Source of the DNA: Anaerolineae bacterium
GTDB taxonomy: Bacteria > Chloroflexota > Anaerolineae > Aggregatilineales > Phototrophicaceae
Direction: 5' to 3'
DNA: 64,000 nucleotides
Assembly (NCBI GenBank): GCA_022843745.1
Contig: JALHNB010000007.1
Coordinates: 62,001 to 126,000, forward strand
Shown here: piece after piece, positions 17,505 through 25,885 of the stretch
Layout: each line of letters starts with the position of its first letter
Position numbering within the stretch: position 1 is the first letter of the stretch
The notes under the pieces: model-generated
Seen by the model: only the letters and a program-made list of their open reading frames with translations
What the model was told of the DNA's origin: nothing
Database searches by the model: none
Program-made: the position numbers and the translations under genes

Positions 17505-18218
17505 TTGAGTGAGCAAGTGAAGCGGGTCATGGCCGTTTTTGCCCATCCTGATGACCCGGAATTTTTCGCGGGGGCAACCTTTGCGCGTTGGGCTGCTGAA
17601 GGTGCGGAAATCACGTTCGTTCTGGCGACGAGTGGTGATAAGGGCAGTGACGACCCCGAAATGACGCATGAACGGTTGATCGTCATTCGGGAAGAAGAAG
17701 AACGCAACGCGGCGGCGGCACTGGGCGTGAAGGATGTCGTATTTTTGCGCTATCCCGACGGCGAATTGATGCCAACGCTCGAACTGCGGCGCGATATTGC
17801 CCGGATGATTCGGCTGCGAAAGCCGGATATTGTCGTGACGTGTGATCCAACCGTTTTCTGGTTTGGCGATGGCTACGTTAATCATCCCGATCATCGGGCG
17901 ATTGGACAGGCGACATTCGATGCCGTGTTCCCCACAGCGGGTAATCGACTCTATTTTATCGAAATGGAGCGCGATGAGGGACTGAAAGCGCATAAAGTAC
18001 GTCAGCTTTATATTTCTGGCACGGTTAGCCCCAACAAAAAAATTGACGTGGCGGGGTATATCGACGCTCAAATAGCGGCGCTGCGCCAGCATAAAAGCCA
18101 GATCAAAAATATGGACGAGATGGCCGAATGGATGCGGAAAGGCTCACGCGATCCTGAGTCGCCGGATGATGCGCCGCGCTATATCGAGTCCTTCCGAGTG
18201 ATGACGTTCGAGGCATAA
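17505..18218 (+). CDS. PIG-L family deacetylase (LmbE-like)
   Basis: A zinc-dependent N-deacetylase of 237 residues. AHPDDPEFFAG gives the catalytic Asp and zinc ligands and NHPDHRAIG the third zinc His. Relatives remove acetyl from GlcNAc-inositol or from bacillithiol and mycothiol precursors; the substrate here is not determined. The start is TTG at 17505 after AGGTGAAC; GTG at 17517 is an alternative. Confidence 0.9.
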   Translation: MSEQVKRVMAVFAHPDDPEFFAGATFARWAAEGAEITFVLATSGDKGSDDPEMTHERLIVIREEEERNAAAALGVKDVVFLRYPDGELMPTLELRRDIARMIRLRKPDIVVTCDPTVFWFGDGYVNHPDHRAIGQATFDAVFPTAGNRLYFIEMERDEGLKAHKVRQLYISGTVSPNKKIDVAGYIDAQIAALRQHKSQIKNMDEMAEWMRKGSRDPESPDDAPRYIESFRVMTFEA

Positions 18219-18224
18219 TCAAGC

Positions 18225-18872
18225 ATGGCGAGTAACGCAATTCTGCGCTGGATGGATGGGCGCGGATGGTTGATTTTATCGGCATCCGGGGATGATGAAG
18301 TTCGGGCGATGGTGCTGTCACGCGCGTCTGCGGATGGCGGTGTGGCATACATCTCGATGGGTGGTGTAGAGGCTGAAAAGACTCTCGCCGATATGGAAGA
18401 CCTGGGCGCATCATCGGGCTATCTGGTGGACGTGATGGCGGAAGATGACGCTACGATTCGCCAAAAACTGTCTGAGGCCGGAATCATCGTTATTTCTGCC
18501 GAGGTGGATACTCTGGACGCGCGTGATGGTCTGATGGGTTCGGCGATTTCGGGAATTCAAGATGCTTTTGCCAACGGTGCTGTTGTGCTGGCGGAGGGTG
18601 AAAGCGCGTCAGTATTTGGCACATGGGTCATGCTGGATTCGAGTAACATCATATCCGGCCTGGATTGGCTGGAAAGCGCCCTGGTGCTGACGGGCGTGAC
18701 CAGTGTCAGCGAATCGTATGAGGCTCAAACGGTTTTGAGCGCTCAACCGGCTGCAATTGCAGTGGGTATCGGGTTTGGATCGGCGCTGGCTCTGGGGCCA
18801 GATGGCGAAGTCGAAACGTGGGGAAACAAACAAGTGACTGTTGCGCTGGGGCGAGACTACAGCGCTGGATAA
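18225..18872 (+). CDS. Cyanophycinase-like (peptidase S51 fold) protein
   Basis: A 215-residue protein with the look of an S51/cyanophycinase fold: GRGWLILSASG at the N-terminus, LAEGESASVFG where cyanophycinase has its nucleophile elbow, and a closing beta segment FGSALALGPDGEVETWGNKQVTVALG like that of S51 peptidases. The usual GTSAG elbow is replaced by GESAS, so activity is uncertain. It lies 6 bp after the deacetylase gene and 19 bp before purA. Identification rests on pattern only. Confidence 0.5.
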   Translation: MASNAILRWMDGRGWLILSASGDDEVRAMVLSRASADGGVAYISMGGVEAEKTLADMEDLGASSGYLVDVMAEDDATIRQKLSEAGIIVISAEVDTLDARDGLMGSAISGIQDAFANGAVVLAEGESASVFGTWVMLDSSNIISGLDWLESALVLTGVTSVSESYEAQTVLSAQPAAIAVGIGFGSALALGPDGEVETWGNKQVTVALGRDYSAG

Positions 18873-18891
18873 ATACAGAAAGACGAGATAA

Positions 18892-20181
18892 ATGCCTGCA
18901 ACGATTCTTGTAGGAGCACATTGGGGTGATGAAGGCAAAGGGCGTGTTGTTGACGAATTCGCGGCAAAGGCCGATGTCGTCGCGCGTTTTGGCGGAGGCG
19001 ATAACGCCGGGCATACGGTGTATGCGGACGGCAAGGTGTTTAAATTTCATCTCTTGCCATCGGGCGTGCTGCACGAGCAGACCGCCTGTGTATTGGGCAA
19101 TGGGATGGTGATTAACCCGGTTAACCTGCTGAAGGAAATTGACTCATTGGCTTCAACGGGGGTCGATATTTCACCCAAGAGACTGCTCATCAGCACACGC
19201 GCACACATCATTAGCCCGGCGCATATCGCGTTGGACAAGGCGGCTGAGAAGGCGCGTGGCGACAAAGCCATTGGCACGACACTGCGGGGAATCGGCCCTG
19301 CTTATCTGGATAAAGCGGCTCGGCAGGGGATTCGCGCCGGATTAATGAGCGATACCGAAGAATTTGCTGAGGCGCTGCATGATGCCGTCGAACGTGCCAA
19401 TCACGTTCTCTCACAGCAAAATATGGAGCTTCTGGACGCGCACGAAAGCGCAGTCACCTATATCGAAGCAGCGGAACGTTTAAAGCCCTATCTGTGCGAA
19501 ACCAGCGTCTATATCAACCAGAGACTCCGCGAAGGCGCACGGGTGCTGTGTGAAGGCGCACAGGGGACGATGCTGGATGTCGATCATGGTGATTATCCCT
19601 ATGTGACCAGTTCATCATCCATTGCAGGTGGCGCACTGACCGGGTTGGGCTTTGGGCCATTGTATGTTGATCGCGTGATTGGGATCGCAAAGGCTTTTAG
19701 CTCACGTGTGGGTGCTGGGCCGATGCCGACTGAACTCAATGATGAAATTGGGGATCGGCTGCGGGGAACAGGCGAAAATTTCTGGGATGAATTTGGCACA
19801 ACCACTGGTCGCCGCCGCCGCTGCGGTTGGCTGGACGGGGTTATTTTGCATTATGCAGCCCAGTTAAACGGCTTTAGCGAGTTGTATCTGACAAAGCTCG
19901 ATGTTTTGAGTGGTTTGAAGGAAGTTAAAATCGCTGTCGCCTATGAGATTGATGGAAAGCGTTATGATTTCCCGCCGACGATGATCTCTGATCTGGAACG
20001 TGCGAAGCCGATTCTTGAAACGCTGCCAGGTTGGGAAGAAGATGTGAGTGGCATACGCCATGAGGCTGATTTGCCCGCAGCGGCACGTACCTATATTCAA
20101 CGTATTGCTGATTTATGCGAGACTCCCGTGCGAACCGTAAGTGTCGGCCCGGCACGTAACCAGGTCGTTGCCCTGGCGTAA
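18892..20181 (+). CDS. purA: Adenylosuccinate synthetase
   Basis: Joins IMP and aspartate with GTP in AMP synthesis. It has 429 residues, the usual length. GAHWGDEGKGRVVD has the GDEGKG GTP loop; GGDNAGHTVY, GTTLRGIGPAYLDK, CEGAQGTMLDVDHGDYPYVTSS, TTGRRRRCGWLD, SGLKEVKIAVAYE and VSVGPARNQ follow in family order. It is probably co-transcribed with the genes from 16544 onward. Confidence 0.97.
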   Translation: MPATILVGAHWGDEGKGRVVDEFAAKADVVARFGGGDNAGHTVYADGKVFKFHLLPSGVLHEQTACVLGNGMVINPVNLLKEIDSLASTGVDISPKRLLISTRAHIISPAHIALDKAAEKARGDKAIGTTLRGIGPAYLDKAARQGIRAGLMSDTEEFAEALHDAVERANHVLSQQNMELLDAHESAVTYIEAAERLKPYLCETSVYINQRLREGARVLCEGAQGTMLDVDHGDYPYVTSSSSIAGGALTGLGFGPLYVDRVIGIAKAFSSRVGAGPMPTELNDEIGDRLRGTGENFWDEFGTTTGRRRRCGWLDGVILHYAAQLNGFSELYLTKLDVLSGLKEVKIAVAYEIDGKRYDFPPTMISDLERAKPILETLPGWEEDVSGIRHEADLPAAARTYIQRIADLCETPVRTVSVGPARNQVVALA

Positions 20182-20206
20182 AACATTTGTGTGGCTAGGG
20201 GGAATT

Positions 20207-21091
20207 ATGAGCGATCAAACCCATATTTACACGATGGACGCGCCAGTTTCGCACCCGCCCAAGCGTGTGGTATCGCTTGTTCCCAGCGTAACTGAATCAC
20301 TCTTTGATCTGAGCCTGGGTGATCGCCTGATTGCTATTACCGATTATTGTATTCATCCGGTTGCGGGTGTAGCAGGCCTGCCTCGCATCGGCGGGACAAA
20401 AAATCCTGATGTGGCACGTATCATCGCGCTTAAGCCCGATCTGGTGATCGCGAATCAAGAGGAAAATCGCAAAGAAGATGTGATGGCGCTGCAAGCGGCG
20501 CGGATTCCGGTATGGGTAACATTTCCGAAAACCGTGAGCGATGCCATCAATCTGCTCTGGAATATCATGCACGTTTTCGACGAACCCGTGATGGTGCCGC
20601 GTATTCGGTTGATTGAGCAGACGATGGATTGGGTGCAGGGGATTACCAAAGCCCACGAAGAAATTGTGGTTCGCGTCTTTGCTCCGATCTGGCTCGACCC
20701 GTTGATGACCTTTAACGCTGATACTTATATTCACGATCTGCTGCGCGTGTGTGGTGGAACGAATGTTTTTGCCGAACGAGATCGTGTTTATCCTTTAAAA
20801 GCTGATCTGGGACAAGCTGCGCCCTATGCGGCAGATGACCCACGCGCAGAGGGGCGAGATACCCGTTATCCACGTGTGATGATGGACGAGGTGATTCAAG
20901 CACAGCCGGATGTGATCCTGCTGCCGAGCGAACCGTTTGAATTTAATGAATCGCATATATCGCTGTTTGCCAATCTCGATATTCCGGCGGCGCACAAAAA
21001 TCGGATACATCTGGTTGATGGATCGCTGCTAACGTGGCATGGGACACGGCTGGCTTATGCCTTAAATACCTTTCCCACTTTATTTTCGTGA
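20207..21091 (+). CDS. Helical-backbone (BtuF-like) metal/cobalamin-binding protein without signal peptide
   Basis: A 294-residue protein of the periplasmic-binding family used for vitamin B12 and siderophores: RVVSLVPSVTESLFDLSLGDRLIAITDYC, IGGTKNPDVARIIALKPDLVIANQEEN, and LLPSEPFEF near the end. The start at 20207 follows AGGGGGAAT and gives no signal peptide or lipobox. The open frame extends upstream but only into purA sequence. A binding protein that stays in the cytosol would have to act as a sensor or chaperone rather than in uptake; no permease gene is adjacent. Confidence 0.8.
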   Translation: MSDQTHIYTMDAPVSHPPKRVVSLVPSVTESLFDLSLGDRLIAITDYCIHPVAGVAGLPRIGGTKNPDVARIIALKPDLVIANQEENRKEDVMALQAARIPVWVTFPKTVSDAINLLWNIMHVFDEPVMVPRIRLIEQTMDWVQGITKAHEEIVVRVFAPIWLDPLMTFNADTYIHDLLRVCGGTNVFAERDRVYPLKADLGQAAPYAADDPRAEGRDTRYPRVMMDEVIQAQPDVILLPSEPFEFNESHISLFANLDIPAAHKNRIHLVDGSLLTWHGTRLAYALNTFPTLFS

Positions 21092-21100
21092 GCCTTTAAC

Positions 21101-21964
21101 ATGACAAATGATGATCTTCCTTTCGACTTACTGCGTGTGGTTGCCCATGAGATGAAAACACCCCTCAACGCTATTCAGGGGTTCATCGAATTGATTGAGA
21201 TGGGTGGCCCGCTTACCGAACGCCAGAAACATTTTTGTGATCGTGCGCTGGTCGGCCTGGATCGAATGGATCATCTCATTTCTGCGCTGCTGGATATGGC
21301 AAAGCTTGAAGGCGACCTCACCTTGAATTTTGCGGACTGTGATTTGCGCTCGCTCATTCAGATAACGATTGATCTGGTCGAAAATCTTGCTGCCCGCCGA
21401 GGTGTCCGCATTTATGTGGATGTTGCGCCCGATGTGGAATGGGTGAGTGGCGATCCGCAATGGCTGGGGCAGGTCATCAGCAATTTGTTGAGCAATGCCA
21501 TCAAATATAACCGCGATGACGGCGAAGTGTGGATCACCGTCGTCAATGACCCGGATTTTATCAGCATCAGTGTGCGCGATACAGGATACGGCATATCGCC
21601 GGATGAACAAGAGCGCGTTTTTAACTGGTTTTTCCGTTCCCGCACTGTCGATAAATCCAAGATCGAAGGCACAGGGTTGGGGCTGGCGATCACCAAGTCG
21701 ATTGTCCAGAAGCATCACGGGCATATCTGGCTGGAAAGTACCCTCGATGTGGGCAGTACGTTTACGTTTACACTGCCGCGCCGTCGCCGAATGACGGAAG
21801 GCTATCAGCGGGAGTTCGAAACTGCTGGGTCTGCGGGCGAAGGGGCTGATGGGGAACGAATCTCCATGCCGGAAATCTCGATTGAAGAATCTGATGCTAT
21901 TGATGATAACCTGCAAGAGGCTTCGGATGCCGCAGAAGCCGATTCCAGCGATGATGTTGTGTGA
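21101..21964 (+). CDS. Soluble histidine kinase lacking a sensor domain
   Basis: A 287-residue kinase that begins almost directly at the HisKA domain: H16 in VVAHEMKTPLNAI. The ATPase domain has NLLSNAIKYN, DTGYGISPDEQ and GTGLGLAITKSIV. No membrane segment or sensor domain precedes it, and a 60-residue acidic tail (rich in Glu, Asp and Ser) follows. Input must come from a partner; the binding-protein-like gene 9 bp upstream is a candidate. No response regulator is adjacent. Confidence 0.9.
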   Translation: MTNDDLPFDLLRVVAHEMKTPLNAIQGFIELIEMGGPLTERQKHFCDRALVGLDRMDHLISALLDMAKLEGDLTLNFADCDLRSLIQITIDLVENLAARRGVRIYVDVAPDVEWVSGDPQWLGQVISNLLSNAIKYNRDDGEVWITVVNDPDFISISVRDTGYGISPDEQERVFNWFFRSRTVDKSKIEGTGLGLAITKSIVQKHHGHIWLESTLDVGSTFTFTLPRRRRMTEGYQREFETAGSAGEGADGERISMPEISIEESDAIDDNLQEASDAAEADSSDDVV

Positions 21965-22033
21965 TTGGGCTATTGCCGTAGGTTGTGAGAAATAGTACAA
22001 TCTATCTGTGGCTGCAATTCCGGTGTGGCAAGT

Positions 22034-22039
22034 TATAAT
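22034..22039 (+). promoter_or_regulatory. -10 element upstream of the small membrane protein
   Basis: A consensus TATAAT 29 bases before the GTG at 22069. The -35 region is weak. Confidence 0.45.
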
Positions 22040-22068
22040 AGCGGCATTTCTAGTGTGAGGAGCGTGCG

Positions 22069-22422
22069 GTGAAGCGTTTGACAACTCTTATTGTCATCAT
22101 GGTGATTCTCATCCTTGCTGGCGGCCTGACCGCGCAATTGACGACGAACCGTGATGCAGCGGATTTCTTCCCTGTGCTGCGGCAGGTTGGCAGCCCGGAT
22201 GGCTCGACTCTGGCGGTTGTCCCCTGGAAAGCCGAGCAACTCGTTCTGCTGGTCGGCTTTGTTCTGTTTAATCTGATCGGTATTGCTGCGACCCTGGCAT
22301 TAGTCATGTGGCTGCTGCACCGCTTCGTAAAACAAGCCAAAGAGAGCGAAAACCAACCACGCGGCGCTATGAGTGTGGAAGGAACAAGAGCCGGACGCGC
22401 GGAAGCAGCACAAAAAACGTAA
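22069..22422 (+). CDS. Small two-helix membrane protein
   Basis: A 117-residue protein with hydrophobic segments at about 4-22 and 60-87, joined by an extracytoplasmic loop and ending in a charged cytoplasmic tail. No family is recognised. Its position directly ahead of ctaA, ctaB and a cytochrome c suggests a role near terminal oxidase assembly; that is inference. The start is GTG after GTGAGGAGCG. Confidence 0.65.
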   Translation: MKRLTTLIVIMVILILAGGLTAQLTTNRDAADFFPVLRQVGSPDGSTLAVVPWKAEQLVLLVGFVLFNLIGIAATLALVMWLLHRFVKQAKESENQPRGAMSVEGTRAGRAEAAQKT

Positions 22423-22429
22423 ATTTAGC

Positions 22430-22505
22430 TGTTAGTCGTTAGCTATTAGCCATAAATTAATCGCAATAGACGACTTTATGATTTTAGCTAAAAGCCAACC
22501 GCTTC
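22430..22505. repeat. Low-complexity hairpin repeat before ctaA
   Basis: TTAGCT and GTTAGTCGTTAGCTATTAGCC on the left are partly mirrored by CGACTTTATGATTTTAGCTAA on the right, giving a weak hairpin. Nothing coding is seen. Confidence 0.45.
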
Positions 22506-22529
22506 CAGGAATTTTATTGGAGATTTTTA

Positions 22530-23501
22530 ATGCAGCAGGCTAAAGTTTCGCGCGAGACTGTGGCGAATCCGTCACGTTTGTTCTCGTCGCTGGCGTTGGC
22601 AACGGCACTTTTGACAATTGGCTTGATCGTATTTGGTGCTGTTGTACGTGTGACCGATTCCGGCTTGGGCTGCGGTGATAGCTGGCCGACCTGTAACGGA
22701 ACCATTTTTCCACCTCTGGACAATCTGACGGCCTGGATTGAGTGGCTGCATCGACTGTTCGCGGCGCTTATCGGCGTGATGGGGCTGGCGACACTGGTGG
22801 TCGGTTGGCGGAAATATCGAGCGAATCGGCTGGCTTTCGGTGCGGTAGTGTTAGCTACATTTCTGTTCTTTTTGCAAAGTGCGCTCGGTGCGATTGTTGT
22901 CATCCTGGAACTGCCGCCGACGATGGTCGCGCTGCATCTGGGTACGGCTATGCTGCTGCTGGCATCGCTGCTGGTGGCGGTGGTCGCGGCGCGTTATAAA
23001 CCTTCCGAACGTTATGAACGCGATCATATAACGACCCTTACCTATTTAACAACTGGCCTGTCGCTGGTGATTATCCTCACCGGGGCATTGGTGCGCGGCA
23101 GCGGTGCGACATTAGCGTGTATCGACTGGCCGCTGTGCAACGGCGATATTTTCCCGTTTAGCCAGGGTCAACTGGCGGTGATCCACATGATTCACCGATT
23201 TGCAGTAGCGGCGCTGGGCATCACATTGCTGCTGCTGCTCTGGCAAGCTCTACAAAGCCGGGGAGCAGCGGTGCGACGTTTCGCTGTACTGGCGCTGGTC
23301 GCCTATCTCGCGCAAGCAGGTGTTGGCGCGATGTTTGTTCTCAGCAGCGCGGGGCCATTCTGGGGCGCGGCACACGTTGGCCTGGCAGCGGCGACATGGG
23401 CGTGCCTGATCGTTTTGAGCGTCATCGAATATTTAAACAGCGCCGATAGTGCGCGTGAACAGGTAGCATGGAAACCACAATCCGACACGATATCCCACTA
23501 A
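22530..23501 (+). CDS. ctaA: Heme A synthase
   Basis: Oxidises heme O to heme A for aa3-type oxidases. It is a 323-residue membrane protein with about eight helices in two homologous halves. Each half carries a CNG signature (DSWPTCNGTIFPP and IDWPLCNGDIFPF) and two heme-ligand His: WLHRLFAAL, ALHLGTAML, VIHMIHRFA, AAHVGLAA. It overlaps the ctaB reading frame. Confidence 0.94.
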   Translation: MQQAKVSRETVANPSRLFSSLALATALLTIGLIVFGAVVRVTDSGLGCGDSWPTCNGTIFPPLDNLTAWIEWLHRLFAALIGVMGLATLVVGWRKYRANRLAFGAVVLATFLFFLQSALGAIVVILELPPTMVALHLGTAMLLLASLLVAVVAARYKPSERYERDHITTLTYLTTGLSLVIILTGALVRGSGATLACIDWPLCNGDIFPFSQGQLAVIHMIHRFAVAALGITLLLLLWQALQSRGAAVRRFAVLALVAYLAQAGVGAMFVLSSAGPFWGAAHVGLAAATWACLIVLSVIEYLNSADSAREQVAWKPQSDTISH

Positions 23502-24358
23502 TGAAGGTGATCCGCACGTACCTTGAACTCACAAAACTGCGGATTGTTTTGCTGCTGTTGTTCACCACTGTAACGGCGATGGTGATTGCGGCCAAAGGTG
23601 TTCCCGAACTGGTTATTTTAATCCCGACGCTTATTGGCGGGGCGCTGGCTCCGGCAGGTGCAGGCGCGATTAACCAGTATATTGACCGCGATATGGACGC
23701 GAAAATGACACGTACCGCCCGCCGCCCGATTCCATCGGGACGGGTTACGCCGATGAACGCGCTGTTATTTGGTATCGCGTTGGTACTGCTGTCCGTTTTG
23801 ATTTTGGGTGTCTGGGTTAATTGGCTTACGGCGGGGCTGGCCTTCGCAGGCGCGATCTATTATGTCGTCATTTATACGATGATGCTGAAGCGCAACACCA
23901 GTGTCAATATCGTCATTGGCGGCGGCGCAGGCGCGATGCCTGTTCTGGTCGGTTGGGCGGCTGTCACTGGAACCGTTTCAATCGAAGCGCTGCTGTTATT
24001 TGCGATTGTTTTCTACTGGACTCCACCGCATAGCTGGGCGCTGGCGCTGCTGGTGAATGTCGATTATGCCCGCGCGGGTGTGCCGATGATGCCTGTCGCA
24101 CGTGGCGAACGGTCAACCCGCTATCAGATTTTGATCTACTCGATTTTGCTGTTCATCATCACGCTCATTCCAGGGCCGATTAATATGCTGGGTTGGGTTT
24201 ATATGGTGTCCGCAGCGATTTTGGGAATCGGGCTGCTCTGGATGGCGATTAAGCTGATTCGAGTCGCCGATAAAGCCATTGCTCGCAGCCTCTATAAATA
24301 TACGACTTCATATCTCGCTTTCCTCTTTCTGGCGATGATGATTGATCGACTACTGTAA
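23468..24358 (+). CDS. ctaB: Protoheme IX farnesyltransferase (heme O synthase)
   Basis: Adds farnesyl to heme B to give heme O, the substrate of CtaA. It is a UbiA-family membrane protein of 296 residues with the prenyl-diphosphate motif NQYIDRDMDAKMTRTARRP and eight to nine helices; the second motif is near DYARAGVPMMP. The start may be ATG 23468 or the ATG at 23501 that overlaps the ctaA stop (TAATG). Its last 11 bases are repeated 25 bp downstream. Confidence 0.94.
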   Translation: METTIRHDIPLMKVIRTYLELTKLRIVLLLLFTTVTAMVIAAKGVPELVILIPTLIGGALAPAGAGAINQYIDRDMDAKMTRTARRPIPSGRVTPMNALLFGIALVLLSVLILGVWVNWLTAGLAFAGAIYYVVIYTMMLKRNTSVNIVIGGGAGAMPVLVGWAAVTGTVSIEALLLFAIVFYWTPPHSWALALLVNVDYARAGVPMMPVARGERSTRYQILIYSILLFIITLIPGPINMLGWVYMVSAAILGIGLLWMAIKLIRVADKAIARSLYKYTTSYLAFLFLAMMIDRLL

Positions 24359-24383
24359 GAAGATAATCTACAGACTACTGTAA
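24348..24383. repeat. Short direct repeat at the ctaB stop
   Basis: GACTACTGTAA, which includes the ctaB stop codon, occurs at 24348-24358 and again at 24373-24383. Confidence 0.6.
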
Positions 24384-24397
24384 CAACAGGGATTTCC

Positions 24398-24868
24398 GTG
24401 AAAAAATCATCAGCCGCACGATGGCCGGTCTACGTGGCGCTGTTTTTGCTGGTCGCGTTTGCCGTCATTTTTGTCGTCGAGTTTATCGGCGCGAGTGAGA
24501 ATCCTGTTCGCAGCGAACCCGCCGCAAACCTGAGCGCCGACACCTATTTGGACATTGTAACGCCGCTTCTGGTGGATGCTGACGCGCAAAATGGCGAAAC
24601 ACTGCTCACGACCTATGAGTGTGTGGCTTGCCACCGCGCCGGAGCGGAAAATGGAATCGCGCCCGCGTTTGTGGGCATTGCCGAACGTGCTGCCACCCGA
24701 CGACCACCCCTGACCGCTGCCGCCTATATTTATGAATCCATTTTGCACCCCACCGCCTACATCGTCGAAGATTTCTCCGGCGCGATGCCCCAAAATTACC
24801 CAGAGCGCTTGTCTGATCGTGAATTGGGCGATATTATCGCCTATTTACTGACACCAGACGCGCATTAG
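24398..24868 (+). CDS. Membrane-anchored monoheme cytochrome c
   Basis: A 156-residue protein with an N-terminal membrane anchor (about 9-31) and one heme site, C75-V-A-C78-H79. The distal Met is probably in SGAMPQNYP. A typical class I domain follows the heme motif. Next to ctaA and ctaB, it probably carries electrons to a cytochrome oxidase, although no oxidase subunit is in the window. The start is GTG. Confidence 0.9.
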   Translation: MKKSSAARWPVYVALFLLVAFAVIFVVEFIGASENPVRSEPAANLSADTYLDIVTPLLVDADAQNGETLLTTYECVACHRAGAENGIAPAFVGIAERAATRRPPLTAAAYIYESILHPTAYIVEDFSGAMPQNYPERLSDRELGDIIAYLLTPDAH

Positions 24869-24978
24869 AATGAAAAACTGAAAGTGCCGAGTACAAAGCC
24901 TGAACGCTAAAACTTTGATCTCCGCACTTCTCACTATTTACTTTCAACTTACAACTATCAAAAAATAAAGGATTTTAT

Positions 24979-25791
24979 ATGGGACTTGGCAAAAAGATTC
25001 GCCTTAATCGGATATTCTCGCATCCTAGTGGACGGTTATGCTCGGTAGCCATTGACCATTATGTGATTTACGAGCAAGGTATCCCGCCTGGATTGCGACA
25101 TCTGCGCCAGACTCTCGCGCAGATTTTCGAGGGTAAGCCGGACGCAGTGACGATGCACAAAGGGATTGCGACCTCACTGTGGGAACCCTATGCCGGAAAA
25201 ATTCCGATGATTCTCCAGAGCAGCGTCGTTCGCCCGGATGACAGCGCTCAGGAACAGGTCGTGACTGTCGAGGAGGCGCTGCATATGGGGGCGGACGCTC
25301 TGGCGGTGGTCTCGTTTGTTCGTGGCGCGACAGAGGCACATTACTTAAAAAATGTTTCCGATTATGTGCGAGAGGGCGCGAAGTTTGAACTGCCGATTAT
25401 CGCGCATGTTTATCCGCGTGATGTCCAGAACGGCTTGCAAATTATTTATCGTCCAGAAGACATCGCCTGGGCGGTGCGCTGCATGGTCGAGGTGGGCGTA
25501 GATGTGGTGAAAGTGCCGTACTGTGGTGATCCGATTGCCCACGCGCAGATCGTCGCGGATTGTCCCGTTCCGTTGGTGGCGGCGGGAGGGCCGAAAGCGC
25601 CTACGCTTCTCGATGGGTTACAAATGATGTCCGATGCGATTCACTGTGGTGTCCAAGGCGCGACGATTGGGCGCAATATCTGGGGTGTCGAAAATGTCAC
25701 CGGGGCAGTAAAGGCGTTCAAAGCGGTCATCCATGATAAAGCGGATGCGCGTGATGCCCATGCTGCTATTTCGCAAGCAGCGACGGCCTAG
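24979..25791 (+). CDS. Class I aldolase of the FbaB/LacD/DhnA type
   Basis: A 270-residue TIM-barrel aldolase. SVAIDHYVIYEQG at the N-terminus, the Schiff-base Lys in DVVKVPYCGD, and the phosphate loop VAAGGPK and GATIGRNIWG match the DeoC/LacD class. Substrates in this group include fructose 1,6-bisphosphate, tagatose 1,6-bisphosphate, sulfofructose 1-phosphate and AI-2 phosphate. The PfkB-type kinase 95 bp downstream is the likely partner. Confidence 0.82.
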   Translation: MGLGKKIRLNRIFSHPSGRLCSVAIDHYVIYEQGIPPGLRHLRQTLAQIFEGKPDAVTMHKGIATSLWEPYAGKIPMILQSSVVRPDDSAQEQVVTVEEALHMGADALAVVSFVRGATEAHYLKNVSDYVREGAKFELPIIAHVYPRDVQNGLQIIYRPEDIAWAVRCMVEVGVDVVKVPYCGDPIAHAQIVADCPVPLVAAGGPKAPTLLDGLQMMSDAIHCGVQGATIGRNIWGVENVTGAVKAFKAVIHDKADARDAHAAISQAATA

Positions 25792-25813
25792 ACACAACCT
25801 GAATATAGGTATC

Positions 25814-25836
25814 AGGGCGCAGCACGCTGCGCCCCT
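25814..25836. repeat. Palindromic repeat, family B copy
   Basis: GGGCGCAG and CTGCGCCC form 8-bp arms around CACG, followed by CCTAC. It could end transcription of the aldolase gene weakly, but no T tract follows. Confidence 0.7.
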
Positions 25837-25885
25837 ACAGCCCACAAAAATTATTGTTTTTAATTATTAATCGGATATACAGCTC

